Shown here in pieces: positions 1 to 6,559 of a stretch of DNA of 10,047 nucleotides; position 1 is the stretch's first letter; every line of letters begins with the position of its first letter. The stretch spans positions 1 to 10,047 of the forward strand of contig JAVBYA010000136.1 in the NCBI GenBank assembly GCA_030824295.1, in the 5' to 3' direction. The position numbers were made by a program, and so were the translations under genes. Source of the stretch: Bacteroidota bacterium. GTDB taxonomy: Bacteria; Bacteroidota; Ignavibacteria; UBA10030; UBA8401. Below the pieces are notes generated by a model. That model ran no database searches, was not told the DNA's origin, and saw only the letters and a program-made list of their open reading frames with translations.

Positions 1-114
1 GGTGAGGACGTCGTCGCTGGGTATGTCGGCGCCTGCGAAGAAAGAACGCCCGGAAGGGGTGTTCCGTTTCACGATCGGTGCTGCCGGGGAATGTGCCGGA
101 GCGTTATGCGGCAT
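1..114 (-). CDS. glcF: Probable GlcF-type (Fe-S)-binding oxidoreductase subunit, N-terminal fragment
   Basis: Only the first 38 codons are in the window; the gene continues past the left edge. The frame opens with ATG at 114-112, overlapping the last 11 bases of the glcD-like gene, with AAGG a few bases upstream (minus strand AAGGTCTTCG before ATG). The visible peptide ends in ...FFAGADIPSDDVLT, which resembles the lead-in to the first CxxCxxC ferredoxin-type cluster of GlcF proteins, where a D-D-L/V-L-x-C-x-x-C pattern is common. The cysteines themselves would lie just outside the window. In this family the subunit carries two 4Fe-4S clusters and CCG domains and passes electrons from the FAD subunit to the membrane quinone pool. 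Overlap with and position after glcD support the call. An in-frame GTG at codon 15 is a weaker alternative start. Identity is inferred mainly from context. Confidence 0.6.
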   Translation of the reverse strand, partial: MPHNAPAHSPAAPIVKRNTPSGRSFFAGADIPSDDVLT

Positions 115-1489
115 CGAAGACCTTGCCGGGGTTCAGGACGTAATTGGGATCGAGTGCACGTTTGATGGTCCGCATCGTTTCGATGGCGGTATATCCGGTG
201 ACGAGGTGGAGGAATTTCTTTTTCGCGAGACCGGTGCCGTGTTCACCGGTGATGGTGCCGCCGAGGCGGACCGCTTCATGGAAGATCTCTTCATACGCCT
301 TCTCGGCCCGAGCGATCTCTTCATGGTCGCGCTCGTCCGTCAAACATGTAGGATGGAGATTCCCGTCTCCGGCATGTCCGAACGTTCCGATCTGCACATT
401 GTACTTTTTGGAGATAACGGAGATCTTCTCGAGCATCACCGCGATCTCACTGCGCGGAACGGTGATATCCTCCAGAATGGTCGTCGGTTTCGTCCGGGCG
501 AGTGCAGAGAATGCCGAACGGCGTGCCGTTTTGAGTTTCTGCGCTTCTTCAGCATCCTTTGCAATGATCACGGATGTGGCATTGTTCTGTTTGCAGCATT
601 CCACGACCTTCGCAGCTTCTTCTTCCACGACCGCCGGATGTCCGTCCACTTCCAGTAACAACAGACATTCGATGTCGGTCGGCAGTCCTATCTTTGCAAA
701 AGCTTCCACGCAGCGAATGGTGGTGTTGTCCAGGAATTCTACGGTGCAGGGAATGATCTTCTGCGCGATGATCGCGGAAACGGTCCTGCCGGCATCCGCC
801 TGCGTCGCGAAGTACGCCACCATGGTTTTGCTGGTCTGCGGTTTTGGTATCAGCTTTAATAATATCTTTGTGAAGATCCCGAGTGTCCCTTCCGAGCCGA
901 TGAAGAAGTCCTTCAGATTGTACCCGGCAACATCCTTCACGGTCTTTCCGCCGCAGGTGATGATATTCCCGTCCGGCAGCACCACTTCCATTCCCATCAC
1001 ATAATTTTTCGTCACACCGTATTTCAGTCCGCGCAGTCCGCCGGAATTCTCCGCCACATTCCCGCCGATGGTGCAGATGTTCATGCTGCCCGGATCCGGC
1101 GGATAGAACAAACCGAGTGCCTCCACTGCCTGATGCAGCTGTGAAGTGATCACACCCGGTTCCACCCACGCGGTGAGGTTCTCGGTATCGATCTCCAGGA
1201 TGCGGTTCCAGCGGGACATATCGATGATGATGCAGTCCTGCACCGGCACGGATCCGCCGCTGAGTCCCGTCCCCGCTCCCCTGGGCACCACATGGAAGTG
1301 CTGCTGATTGGCAAGTTTCAGGATCTCGGCGATCTGTTCTTTGGAAGATGGACGGACGATGGCATCGGGCAGAACGGAGAGTAAGGGCGTTCCATCGTAG
1401 GCGTAGGTGATCTTATCCTCGGCGGAAGTGAACATGTTCTCCGATCCGACGATGGTAGCGATGGATTTCAGTACGCTGACGGGGATCAT
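104..1489 (-). CDS. glcD: FAD-linked 2-hydroxyacid oxidase/dehydrogenase (glycolate oxidase GlcD / D-lactate dehydrogenase family)
   Basis: The 461-residue product is the usual length for GlcD-type flavoproteins. The N-terminal half is the PCMH-type FAD-binding domain: the P-R-G-A-G-T-G-L-S-G-G loop sits at residues 69-79, followed by P-D-P-G-S near 131-135, I-G-G-N-V-A-E-N-S-G-G at 141-151 and G-S-E-G-T-L-G-I at 198-205. The C-terminal half is the FAD-oxidase C domain, with H-A-G-D-G-N-L-H at 372-379 and G-E-H-G-T-G at 415-420, the substrate/metal-binding signature. Family enzymes oxidise glycolate, D-lactate or D-2-hydroxyglutarate to the 2-oxoacid; the sequence alone does not fix the substrate. 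The start ATG (1489-1487) directly follows the TGA of the preceding gene, with AGG five bases upstream, implying translational coupling. The downstream gene overlaps by 11 bases and is probably the Fe-S partner, so a membrane-associated GlcDF-type complex is likely. No signal peptide or membrane segment is seen. Confidence 0.9.
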   Translation of the reverse strand: MIPVSVLKSIATIVGSENMFTSAEDKITYAYDGTPLLSVLPDAIVRPSSKEQIAEILKLANQQHFHVVPRGAGTGLSGGSVPVQDCIIIDMSRWNRILEIDTENLTAWVEPGVITSQLHQAVEALGLFYPPDPGSMNICTIGGNVAENSGGLRGLKYGVTKNYVMGMEVVLPDGNIITCGGKTVKDVAGYNLKDFFIGSEGTLGIFTKILLKLIPKPQTSKTMVAYFATQADAGRTVSAIIAQKIIPCTVEFLDNTTIRCVEAFAKIGLPTDIECLLLLEVDGHPAVVEEEAAKVVECCKQNNATSVIIAKDAEEAQKLKTARRSAFSALARTKPTTILEDITVPRSEIAVMLEKISVISKKYNVQIGTFGHAGDGNLHPTCLTDERDHEEIARAEKAYEEIFHEAVRLGGTITGEHGTGLAKKKFLHLVTGYTAIETMRTIKRALDPNYVLNPGKVFDAA

Positions 1490-1843
1490 TCAACCTGGCC
1501 GTTTATATCGAACGAGGGAAAATTTATTATCGGGAGTGGTGAGGAAAGCTTTAGGACGGTCACCATCACCGGTATTGTAACATACCACGAGGTATCCGCC
1601 GCTTACCTTATAGATCGCTTTGAAGACCTTGCCGGTATTCGCACCTTCCGAACTGGTGAAATCGAATGCCATGGGGATGGTATGCGGAAGGAATTTCAGG
1701 GTTCCTTTGTCGGTATTTCCGCCGATATGCAGTTCACAATTGTTCTGTGAAATCGACAACGTGATCACAGAGAGAAAATCATCATCAATATGCTGGCCGG
1801 CGATCTCTGCTCCGACAGCGGTCCATTGTCCATCGATCGTCAT
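1490..1843 (-). CDS. TIGR03067-domain small protein, first gene of the glcDF-like operon
   Basis: The 117-residue product starts M-T-I-D-G-Q-W-T-A-V-G-A-E-I-A-G and shows the layout of the TIGR03067 family: a G-x-W start followed by a predicted beta-rich fold, G-T-L-K-F in the middle, a mid-domain D-F-T-S-S-E-G segment, then Y-K-V-S-G-G-Y-L-V-V-C-Y and R-P-K-A-F-L-T near the C-terminus. The family is known from Planctomycetota and Acidobacteriota and has no established function; a lipocalin-like single-domain fold is likely. The frame could open 26 codons earlier at 1921, but the ATG at 1843 is chosen because AAGGAA stands at the right distance, a minus-strand promoter lies downstream of the 1921 codon, and the domain homology begins here. 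No signal peptide is visible with this start. The stop abuts the glcD ATG with no gap, so the two are probably coupled. Its role beside the oxidase is unknown. Confidence 0.8.
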   Translation of the reverse strand: MTIDGQWTAVGAEIAGQHIDDDFLSVITLSISQNNCELHIGGNTDKGTLKFLPHTIPMAFDFTSSEGANTGKVFKAIYKVSGGYLVVCYNTGDGDRPKAFLTTPDNKFSLVRYKRPG

Positions 1844-1846
1844 AGG

Positions 1847-1852
1847 TTCCTT
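1847..1852 (-). promoter_or_regulatory. Ribosome binding site fixing the start of the TIGR03067-domain gene
   Basis: On the minus strand AAGGAA is followed by CCT and then ATG at 1843. No comparable site stands before the in-frame ATG at 1921, so this site decides in favour of the shorter, 117-residue product. Confidence 0.65.
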
Positions 1853-1897
1853 CACGGTACGTGCAGCGAATATGGATTGTTTCCACAGCACATGTTG

Positions 1898-1926
1898 AGT
1901 ATATTTGTCCGTGCAATCCATTTGAA
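1898..1926 (-). promoter_or_regulatory. Predicted promoter of the TIGR03067-glcD-glcF operon
   Basis: On the minus strand TTCAAA (1926-1921) and TATACT (1903-1898) are separated by exactly 17 bp. Transcription would begin near 1891 and give a leader of about 48 bases. The -35 element overlaps that of the divergent lyase promoter on the other strand. Predicted by eye from consensus; the -35 is a moderate match. Confidence 0.5.
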
Positions 1927-1950
1927 AGTAACAAAATCACCCCCTAAAAT
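1922..1950 (+). promoter_or_regulatory. Predicted promoter of the tyrosine phenol-lyase gene
   Basis: TTGAAA (1922-1927) and TAAAAT (1945-1950) are spaced by 17 bp. The start site would be near 1957, only about 13 bases before the ATG at 1970, leaving just enough room for AAGGAG at 1959-1964. One base earlier the -35 reads TTTGAAA, the same heptamer seen before tRNA-Lys and tdk in this window. Confidence 0.55.
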
Positions 1951-1969
1951 CAATGAACAAGGAGCATCA

Positions 1970-3355
1970 ATGGAAATGATGAAACGACGGTCCTGGGCGG
2001 AACCGTTCAAGATCAAATCGGTCGAGCCGCTGCGCATGACCACCCGCGAAGAGCGCGAGTCCACCATCCGTGAAGCAGGCTTCAACACCTTTCTGCTGAA
2101 GTCCAAGGATGTGTACATCGACCTGCTCACCGACAGCGGAACGAACGCGATGAGCGATTATCAGTGGGCAGGTATGATGATGGGCGATGAAGCATACGCC
2201 GGGAGTGAGAATTACTATCATCTGGAAGAGAAAGTACAGGATTTCTACGGTTATAAATACCTCGTCCCCACCCATCAGGGACGCGGTGCAGAGAACCTCA
2301 TCTCGCACATCCTGATCAAACCGGGACAGTACGTGCCGGGGAACATGTATTTCACTACGACTCGTCTGCATCAGGAACTGGCCGGCGGAACGTTCGTGGA
2401 TGTGATCATCGACGAAGCGCATGACGCACAGATCGAGCATCCCTTCAAAGGGAATGTGGACCTGAACAAGTTCCAGTCGTTGATCGACCGCGTTGGGGCT
2501 GAGAAGGTCGCCTACATCACCATCGGTGCAACAGTGAACATGGCGGGCGGACAGCCGATCTCCATGGAGAACCTCCGTTCCGTGTATCAGCTCGCTTCCA
2601 GGCATAAGATCAAAGTGGTGTTCGATGCCACCCGCGCCATGGAGAATGCGTTCTTTATCAAGAAACGGGAAAAAGGATACGAGAACAAAACGATCAAAGA
2701 GATCCTGCGGGAGATGTGTTCGTATTCGGACGCGGCGACGATGAGCGGTAAGAAGGACCTGCTGGTGAACATCGGCGGTTTCCTGGCCCTGAATGACTAC
2801 GACGTGTTCGAAGAAGCACGCAACATGGTGGTGATCTACGAAGGTCTGCACACGTACGGCGGTCTTGCCGGACGCGATATGGAAGCGATGGCCCGAGGGA
2901 TCGAGGAAGCATGTCAGTTCGACCATCTGCAGGCGCGCATCGGACAGGTGGAGTATGTCGGCAACCGTCTCATTGAACTTGGCGTACCGATCGTCACACC
3001 CATCGGCGGACATGCTATCTTCCTGGATGCGAAGAAATTCTATCCGCAGCTGGAACAGTTGAAGTTCCCGGCACAGACTCTTGCCGCAGAACTGTATCTG
3101 GATTCCGGTATCCGCGCAATGGAACGCGGCATCGTCTCTGCCGGAAGGAACAAGGAGACAGGCGACCACTACTATCCGAAGCTTGAACTTGTCCGCCTGA
3201 CATTCCCCCGCCGTGTGTACACGCAGGCACACTGCGATGTGACGGTGGAATCGGTCTATGAAGTATGGACCAACCGGCAGAAGGTGAACGGACTGAAGAT
3301 GGTGTACGAACCGAAGTATCTCCGCTTCTTCCAGGCACGTTTCGAGAAGCTCTAA
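1970..3355 (+). CDS. tpl: Tyrosine phenol-lyase (beta-tyrosinase), PLP-dependent
   Basis: The 461-residue product belongs to the tryptophanase/tyrosine phenol-lyase family, cytosolic PLP enzymes that cleave an aromatic amino acid to the aryl compound, pyruvate and ammonia. The sequence aligns with Citrobacter freundii TPL, as I recall it, at a constant offset of five residues at every position I compared: PLP-binding Lys262 in M-S-G-K-K-D (257 in Citrobacter), Tyr76 (71), Arg105 in Q-G-R-G-A-E (100), Phe128 (123), Asp219 (214) and Arg222 (217). The positions that separate TPL from tryptophanase are all of the TPL type: Thr129 (tryptophanase Asp), Arg386 in M-E-R-G (tryptophanase Ile) and Phe453 in L-R-F-F (tryptophanase His). 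Phenol plus pyruvate from tyrosine is therefore the expected activity. The ATG at 1970 is chosen for AAGGAG six bases upstream; the frame stays open to 1790, but that part lies across the promoter region. No amino-acid permease gene is adjacent. A strong terminator follows directly, so this is probably a single-gene transcript. Confidence 0.92.
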   Translation: MEMMKRRSWAEPFKIKSVEPLRMTTREERESTIREAGFNTFLLKSKDVYIDLLTDSGTNAMSDYQWAGMMMGDEAYAGSENYYHLEEKVQDFYGYKYLVPTHQGRGAENLISHILIKPGQYVPGNMYFTTTRLHQELAGGTFVDVIIDEAHDAQIEHPFKGNVDLNKFQSLIDRVGAEKVAYITIGATVNMAGGQPISMENLRSVYQLASRHKIKVVFDATRAMENAFFIKKREKGYENKTIKEILREMCSYSDAATMSGKKDLLVNIGGFLALNDYDVFEEARNMVVIYEGLHTYGGLAGRDMEAMARGIEEACQFDHLQARIGQVEYVGNRLIELGVPIVTPIGGHAIFLDAKKFYPQLEQLKFPAQTLAAELYLDSGIRAMERGIVSAGRNKETGDHYYPKLELVRLTFPRRVYTQAHCDVTVESVYEVWTNRQKVNGLKMVYEPKYLRFFQARFEKL

Positions 3356-3361
3356 AACGAC

Positions 3362-3398
3362 AAAAGGCCGTCCGGAATCCCGGACGGCCTTTTTGTTT
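3362..3398. terminator. Bidirectional intrinsic terminator after tpl
   Basis: A perfect 14-bp stem (3362-3375 with 3380-3393) closes a four-base AATC loop and is GC-rich at its core (GGCCGTCCGG). A T-run follows on the plus strand (3390-3394), and four A residues open the left arm. It sits seven bases after the tpl stop and between convergent genes, so it can serve both tpl and the leftward barrel-protein gene ending at 3416. Confidence 0.92.
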
Positions 3399-3415
3399 CA
3401 ATTCCCCTCCCCCGG

Positions 3416-4207
3416 CTACCAGCCGAAGAACCCGAACATGATCCCGGCATTAACGGTATATCCGTTCAGTTTCAAACCGGACGGCACGCCGTTCACTTCA
3501 TAGATATCATCCAGTTTCCATTCCTGTGAGAACATCATCGGGTATCCTGCACCGATGCGGATCTGCAGCCAGCTCAATATGGTATACTCGATGCTGATAT
3601 GAGGCGTGAATGTGACGAAGGTTCCGCTGAGCGAACGTTTGTAGGAATTTGCGGTCCGTGCTGTGTCACCGAACGAAACCCACAGCGAATCCCATTGTTT
3701 GAATGAACCGTCATCCCGTGTCATGGTCAGGTCGATGTTGCCGCCGCCGATCGACGCACCGATAGCGATATCCAGTCTGTTCGCGACCGGCTGCACATAA
3801 TCCATCAGAAAGCCGCCGTACGAAACGGTGTATTCCACTTCTTTCCGCAGATATTTACCGTTCGCCATCGGTTCCAGTGCATTCACCGTCCGCTGACCGG
3901 AGACGCCGAATCCGCCCATACGCACATTGCGCAGGAACATGATATATCCGTATCCTTCTCCGCCGATCAGATAGGTCGGCTCTGTACCGAACGTCGGCAA
4001 ACCTGCTTTGGAAAGGAACCGGTCAAGTTCAGCATTATCGAACATGCCGACCATCGGTGTGACACCGCCGGCACCGCCGAGTTTCGCGCGGCTCCATGCG
4101 GAATAGCGTGAGCCCTCATCGCGGTCCTCGTCCTCATCTTTATCCTGGGACAAGACCGGCACGCTGATCATGACCGCTGCAATGAACAGATAGAAAAATT
4201 TCTTCAT
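3416..4207 (-). CDS. Secreted, probably outer-membrane beta-barrel protein of unknown function
   Basis: The 263-residue product opens with a clear Sec signal peptide (M-K-K-F-F-Y-L-F-I-A-A-V-M-I-S-V-P-V-L-S-Q), with cleavage likely just before a very acidic stretch, D-K-D-E-D-E-D-R-D-E-G. The rest has alternating hydrophobic/polar segments, glycine-rich turns and aromatic residues typical of beta-strands (Y-L-I-G-G-E-G-Y-G-Y, V-S-Y-G-G-F, I-S-I-E-Y-T-I, L-Q-I-R-I-G-A-G-Y) and ends ...G-I-M-F-G-F-F-G-W, with a terminal aromatic as in barrel-assembly signals. No specific family is recognised. The start at 4207 is chosen for the signal peptide and for AGAGGT about five bases upstream; the frame extends to 4333 but overlaps the preceding gene. 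It lies 103 bases after the HD-domain gene on the same strand. I see no convincing promoter in that gap, so co-transcription is possible. Confidence 0.8.
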   Translation of the reverse strand: MKKFFYLFIAAVMISVPVLSQDKDEDEDRDEGSRYSAWSRAKLGGAGGVTPMVGMFDNAELDRFLSKAGLPTFGTEPTYLIGGEGYGYIMFLRNVRMGGFGVSGQRTVNALEPMANGKYLRKEVEYTVSYGGFLMDYVQPVANRLDIAIGASIGGGNIDLTMTRDDGSFKQWDSLWVSFGDTARTANSYKRSLSGTFVTFTPHISIEYTILSWLQIRIGAGYPMMFSQEWKLDDIYEVNGVPSGLKLNGYTVNAGIMFGFFGW

Positions 4208-4310
4208 GGTGACCTCTTGGATTGATGTTATGGAGTGACTTCTGTTTCTGACGGAAATTACACAATAGTAAACCTTACGCACTGACAGGGAAAGAGTTAC
4301 GGTACCGCCG

Positions 4311-4865
4311 TCACAATCCGAGTGATTCCGCATTCTTTTTCAGTGCATCGAGCACAAACCGGATATGTTCATCCAGTTCCACATCCAACTCCTTCGCACC
4401 GTCAACGATATCCTCCCTGCTGACATTGCGTGCAAATCCTTTATCCTTCATCTTCTTCCGGACAGAACTGACCTCGACCGAAGATACTTTCTTGTCCGGT
4501 TTCACAAGGGAACAGGCAACGATGAATCCGCACAGTTCGTCGCACGCAAAGAGCGCTTTTGCCATCCGGGACGAACGGGGAACGTTCGTATAGTGTGCAT
4601 GCCCGAGGATCGCTGTCCGGATCTCTTCGTCATAACCAAGCGAAGCAAGGACCTCATTCCCCTTCAACGGATGGTCGGGCGGTTCCGGATAGCGCTCGTA
4701 ATCGAAATCATGCAGCAGTCCCGCGATACTCCATCGTTCCGCATCCTCGCCGAACTTCTCCGCATAGGCACACATCGCAGTCTCCACGCAGAGCATATGC
4801 TTTCGGAGCGATTCATTCGCGGTCCATTCCTGCATCAGCTGCAGTGCTTCGGTCCTGTTCGGCAT
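4311..4865 (-). CDS. HD-domain (HDIG-type) phosphohydrolase family protein
   Basis: The 184-residue product fits the small soluble HDIG-domain proteins of about 180-190 residues. Metal ligands expected of an HD domain are visible: His23 in R-K-H-M, His52-Asp53 in G-L-L-H-D-F-D-Y, His89/His91 in I-L-G-H-A-H-Y and Asp109 in A-C-D-E-L. The segment G-F-I-V-A-C-S-L-V-K-P-D-K at 113-125 and the K-K-M-K-D-K-G-F-A-R-N-V-S-R tail are also typical of this subgroup. Substrates of these close relatives are not established; a nucleotide or phosphate ester is a reasonable guess. The ATG at 4865 is chosen by homology and lies 5 bases after the nth stop. There is no good ribosome binding site, so translation probably depends on coupling to nth. 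Longer open frame upstream is antiparallel noise inside nth. Confidence 0.85.
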   Translation of the reverse strand: MPNRTEALQLMQEWTANESLRKHMLCVETAMCAYAEKFGEDAERWSIAGLLHDFDYERYPEPPDHPLKGNEVLASLGYDEEIRTAILGHAHYTNVPRSSRMAKALFACDELCGFIVACSLVKPDKKVSSVEVSSVRKKMKDKGFARNVSREDIVDGAKELDVELDEHIRFVLDALKKNAESLGL

Positions 4866-4870
4866 GGCAT

Positions 4871-5530
4871 TCAGACGGTTGATGATGGACAATACGTGCG
4901 GACGCTGCAGTCGGCACAGAGCGGTTTGCGGGCTGCGCAGATCTTTCGTCCGTGAAAAATAAGAGCATGGGAAAAATGATACCATTGTTTCTGCGGGACC
5001 AACGGCATCAGTTCCCGTTCGATCTTCACGGCATCGGTCTTGGCTGTGAGTCCCATTCTCTGCGACAGCCGTGCAACATGCGTGTCCACAACGATCCCTT
5101 CGTTCTTCCCGAACGCTTCGCCGAGGATGACGTTCGCGGTCTTCCTTCCGACACCGGGAAGCTGATAGAGTTCTTCCATGCTCTGCGGTACGATACCGCC
5201 GTGCAGTTCCAGGAGCGCCTTCGCACAGTTGATGATGTTCTTTGCTTTGTTGTGATAGAAACCGGTGGAATGGATGAGACCTTCCAGTTCTTTGATGTCC
5301 GCGGATGCGAAATCCTTCGGCGTGGCGAATCGGGCAAAGAGCTGAGGTGTGACGATGTTGACACGTGCGTCGGTGCATTGGGCGGAGAGGATCACCGCAA
5401 CGAGCAACTGGAACGGATCAGCATAGGTGAGCGCTGTTTGGTCGCTCGGATACTCTTTGAGCAGCCGTTTCCGGATGATGGAAGCACGTTCCTTTTTCTG
5501 TTCGAACGATTCCTTCCCGCGAACGGTCAT
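4871..5530 (-). CDS. nth: Endonuclease III (DNA glycosylase/AP lyase)
   Basis: This base-excision-repair enzyme removes oxidised pyrimidines and nicks at abasic sites. With the GTG at 5539 as first codon (222 residues), the helix-hairpin-helix L-P-G-V-G-R-K-T-A lies at 127-135 with catalytic Lys133, the catalytic Asp152 is in V-V-D-T-H-V, and the 4Fe-4S cluster ligands are Cys201, Cys208, Cys211 and Cys217 in the diagnostic C-x6-C-x2-C-x5-C spacing. The N-terminal L-L-V-A-V-I-L-S-A-Q-C-T-D is also canonical. I prefer the ATG at 5530 (219 residues) because it forms an ATGA overlap with the stop of the upstream gene, while GTG at 5539 stands too close to the only GGAG. The gene is the middle member of a leftward cluster: unknown protein, nth, HD protein. 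All key residues are intact. Confidence 0.95.
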   Translation of the reverse strand: MTVRGKESFEQKKERASIIRKRLLKEYPSDQTALTYADPFQLLVAVILSAQCTDARVNIVTPQLFARFATPKDFASADIKELEGLIHSTGFYHNKAKNIINCAKALLELHGGIVPQSMEELYQLPGVGRKTANVILGEAFGKNEGIVVDTHVARLSQRMGLTAKTDAVKIERELMPLVPQKQWYHFSHALIFHGRKICAARKPLCADCSVRTYCPSSTV

Positions 5531-6408
5531 GGTGTGCACCGCTCCAGCACGGTAACGGCACCGCTGTTGGTCACGGCATCCTCCACTTCTGCATTCTCAC
5601 CGGTCAGGGTGACAAGGATCGAACCGAGCGCATAGTTATTCAGATCGGTGCCGATACGGATCTGGAATGCTTCGCCGCTGCCGAACCGGAGCGCCTGTCG
5701 AGAGAGCGTGATGCTGCGGATGCCGAACTGGCCGGCAAGGAGCGCAAAACGTTCCGAGAGAAACGGTATAACGGCATCGTCCTGGATCGTGCAGTCGATG
5801 CTGACAAGATGAGGTCCGGTCCACGGTTCATCCCCTTCCGTTCGGACGGTCGTAAAGAGTGCGCCGTTGACCATGGCAAGAGCATCCTGCGGAAGTGCAC
5901 TTTTGGCAAGACCGGCGACCGATTGAACGGTGGAGAATCCATCATACTCGAAGAGAGCGACACCGACCTCGCCGGAATTCTTTCCGAACACAGCGCCCGC
6001 CGCAGCAAGAATAGAGCGTCCATTCTTCAGGAGGCGTTTCATCACACCGACCATCTGCCGCTGCAGCGGCACCTGCTGAGGGTCCATCACTTTCCATAAG
6101 GAAAAGGAGGCGGACCCGAGCTGCGGTGCGGCATCACTCTGTTCCACTGCAGTACGGATGCTCTCTTCGATCAACGTGATGATCTCATCCTTATCAGACT
6201 TCAGCGGCGTAGAGAGGAAATGCGAGAGACCGCCGCGGAGGATCGAACCGTTCTTCTGGATGGCATCGTTCACCCCTTGATCGAACGGCGACGTGCGGGA
6301 ACGGAGCGCCCCCTGCACCGATGCTGCGAACTGATCGAATGCATCCCCTTCTGACTGTACAGCGGAGGCTTGACGTTGGAGGATGATGATGGCTGAGTGT
6401 TTTTTCAT
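5527..6408 (-). CDS. Protein of unknown function, 293 residues, co-directional with and overlapping nth
   Basis: I do not recognise a family. The product is soluble in appearance, with no signal peptide or membrane helix. Residues 15-95 are rich in helix-formers (A-F-D-Q-F-A-A-S-V-Q-G-A-L, I-I-T-L-I-E-E-S-I-R-T-A-V). The second half has alternating beta/alpha character, including G-P-H-L-V-S-I-D-C-T-I at 198-208 and a final stretch A-L-G-S-I-L-V-T-L-T-G-E-N-A-E-V-E-D-A at 260-278. That last stretch faintly recalls ACT or bacterial-microcompartment-type folds, but there is no diagnostic motif. The start ATG at 6408 is chosen as the first in-frame ATG downstream of the tRNA-Lys terminator; it lacks a clear ribosome binding site. 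The stop overlaps the nth start as ATGA, which suggests coupled expression. The codon pattern matches its neighbours and the frame is long and uninterrupted, so it is very likely a real gene. Confidence 0.8.
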   Translation of the reverse strand: MKKHSAIIILQRQASAVQSEGDAFDQFAASVQGALRSRTSPFDQGVNDAIQKNGSILRGGLSHFLSTPLKSDKDEIITLIEESIRTAVEQSDAAPQLGSASFSLWKVMDPQQVPLQRQMVGVMKRLLKNGRSILAAAGAVFGKNSGEVGVALFEYDGFSTVQSVAGLAKSALPQDALAMVNGALFTTVRTEGDEPWTGPHLVSIDCTIQDDAVIPFLSERFALLAGQFGIRSITLSRQALRFGSGEAFQIRIGTDLNNYALGSILVTLTGENAEVEDAVTNSGAVTVLERCTP

Positions 6409-6510
6409 AAGCGGATGTCGGATGATAGTGACGCTCTTACGATACGAAATAAATCGGTAAAAATGAATTCTGCGCCATGCGCAGGGAGTGATCGACCAAC
6501 GGAGCGGCGG

Positions 6511-6554
6511 AAAAAAGAACGTCCTGCAACAGGAAGGACCTATTGCAGGACGTT
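6511..6554 (-). terminator. Intrinsic terminator of tRNA-Lys
   Basis: On the minus strand a perfect 12-bp stem (AACGTCCTGCAA at 6518-6529 paired with TTGCAGGACGTT at 6543-6554, read on the plus strand) closes a 13-base loop and is followed by CTTTTTT (6517-6511). It begins five bases beyond the tRNA 3' end, so the tRNA is probably a monocistronic transcript. Confidence 0.9.
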
Positions 6555-6559
6555 GAGTG

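Noticed and set aside
2..658. Rightward open frame antisense to the glcD-like gene
   Set aside because: The opposite strand encodes a full-length conserved flavoprotein; this frame shows no domain or ribosome binding site.
1844..1921. Upstream extension of the TIGR03067-domain gene to the ATG at 1921
   Set aside because: It crosses the predicted promoter, has no ribosome binding site, and lies outside the conserved domain; the ATG at 1843 has AAGGAA at the right distance.
1967..3232. Long open frame (421 codons) on the strand opposite tpl
   Set aside because: It is an antisense shadow of a strongly conserved enzyme gene; its translation has no recognisable domain and is rich in His/Asp/Arg as expected from complementing these codons.
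1970..3355. Tryptophanase (tnaA) as the identity of the PLP lyase
   Set aside because: All three discriminating active-site positions are of the tyrosine phenol-lyase type, and there is no TnaC-like leader peptide upstream.
4866..5378. N-terminal extension of the HD-domain protein to 355 residues
   Set aside because: The extension lies inside nth in another frame, is rich in Arg/His/Cys without any domain, and the HDIG-family homology starts at the ATG at 4865.
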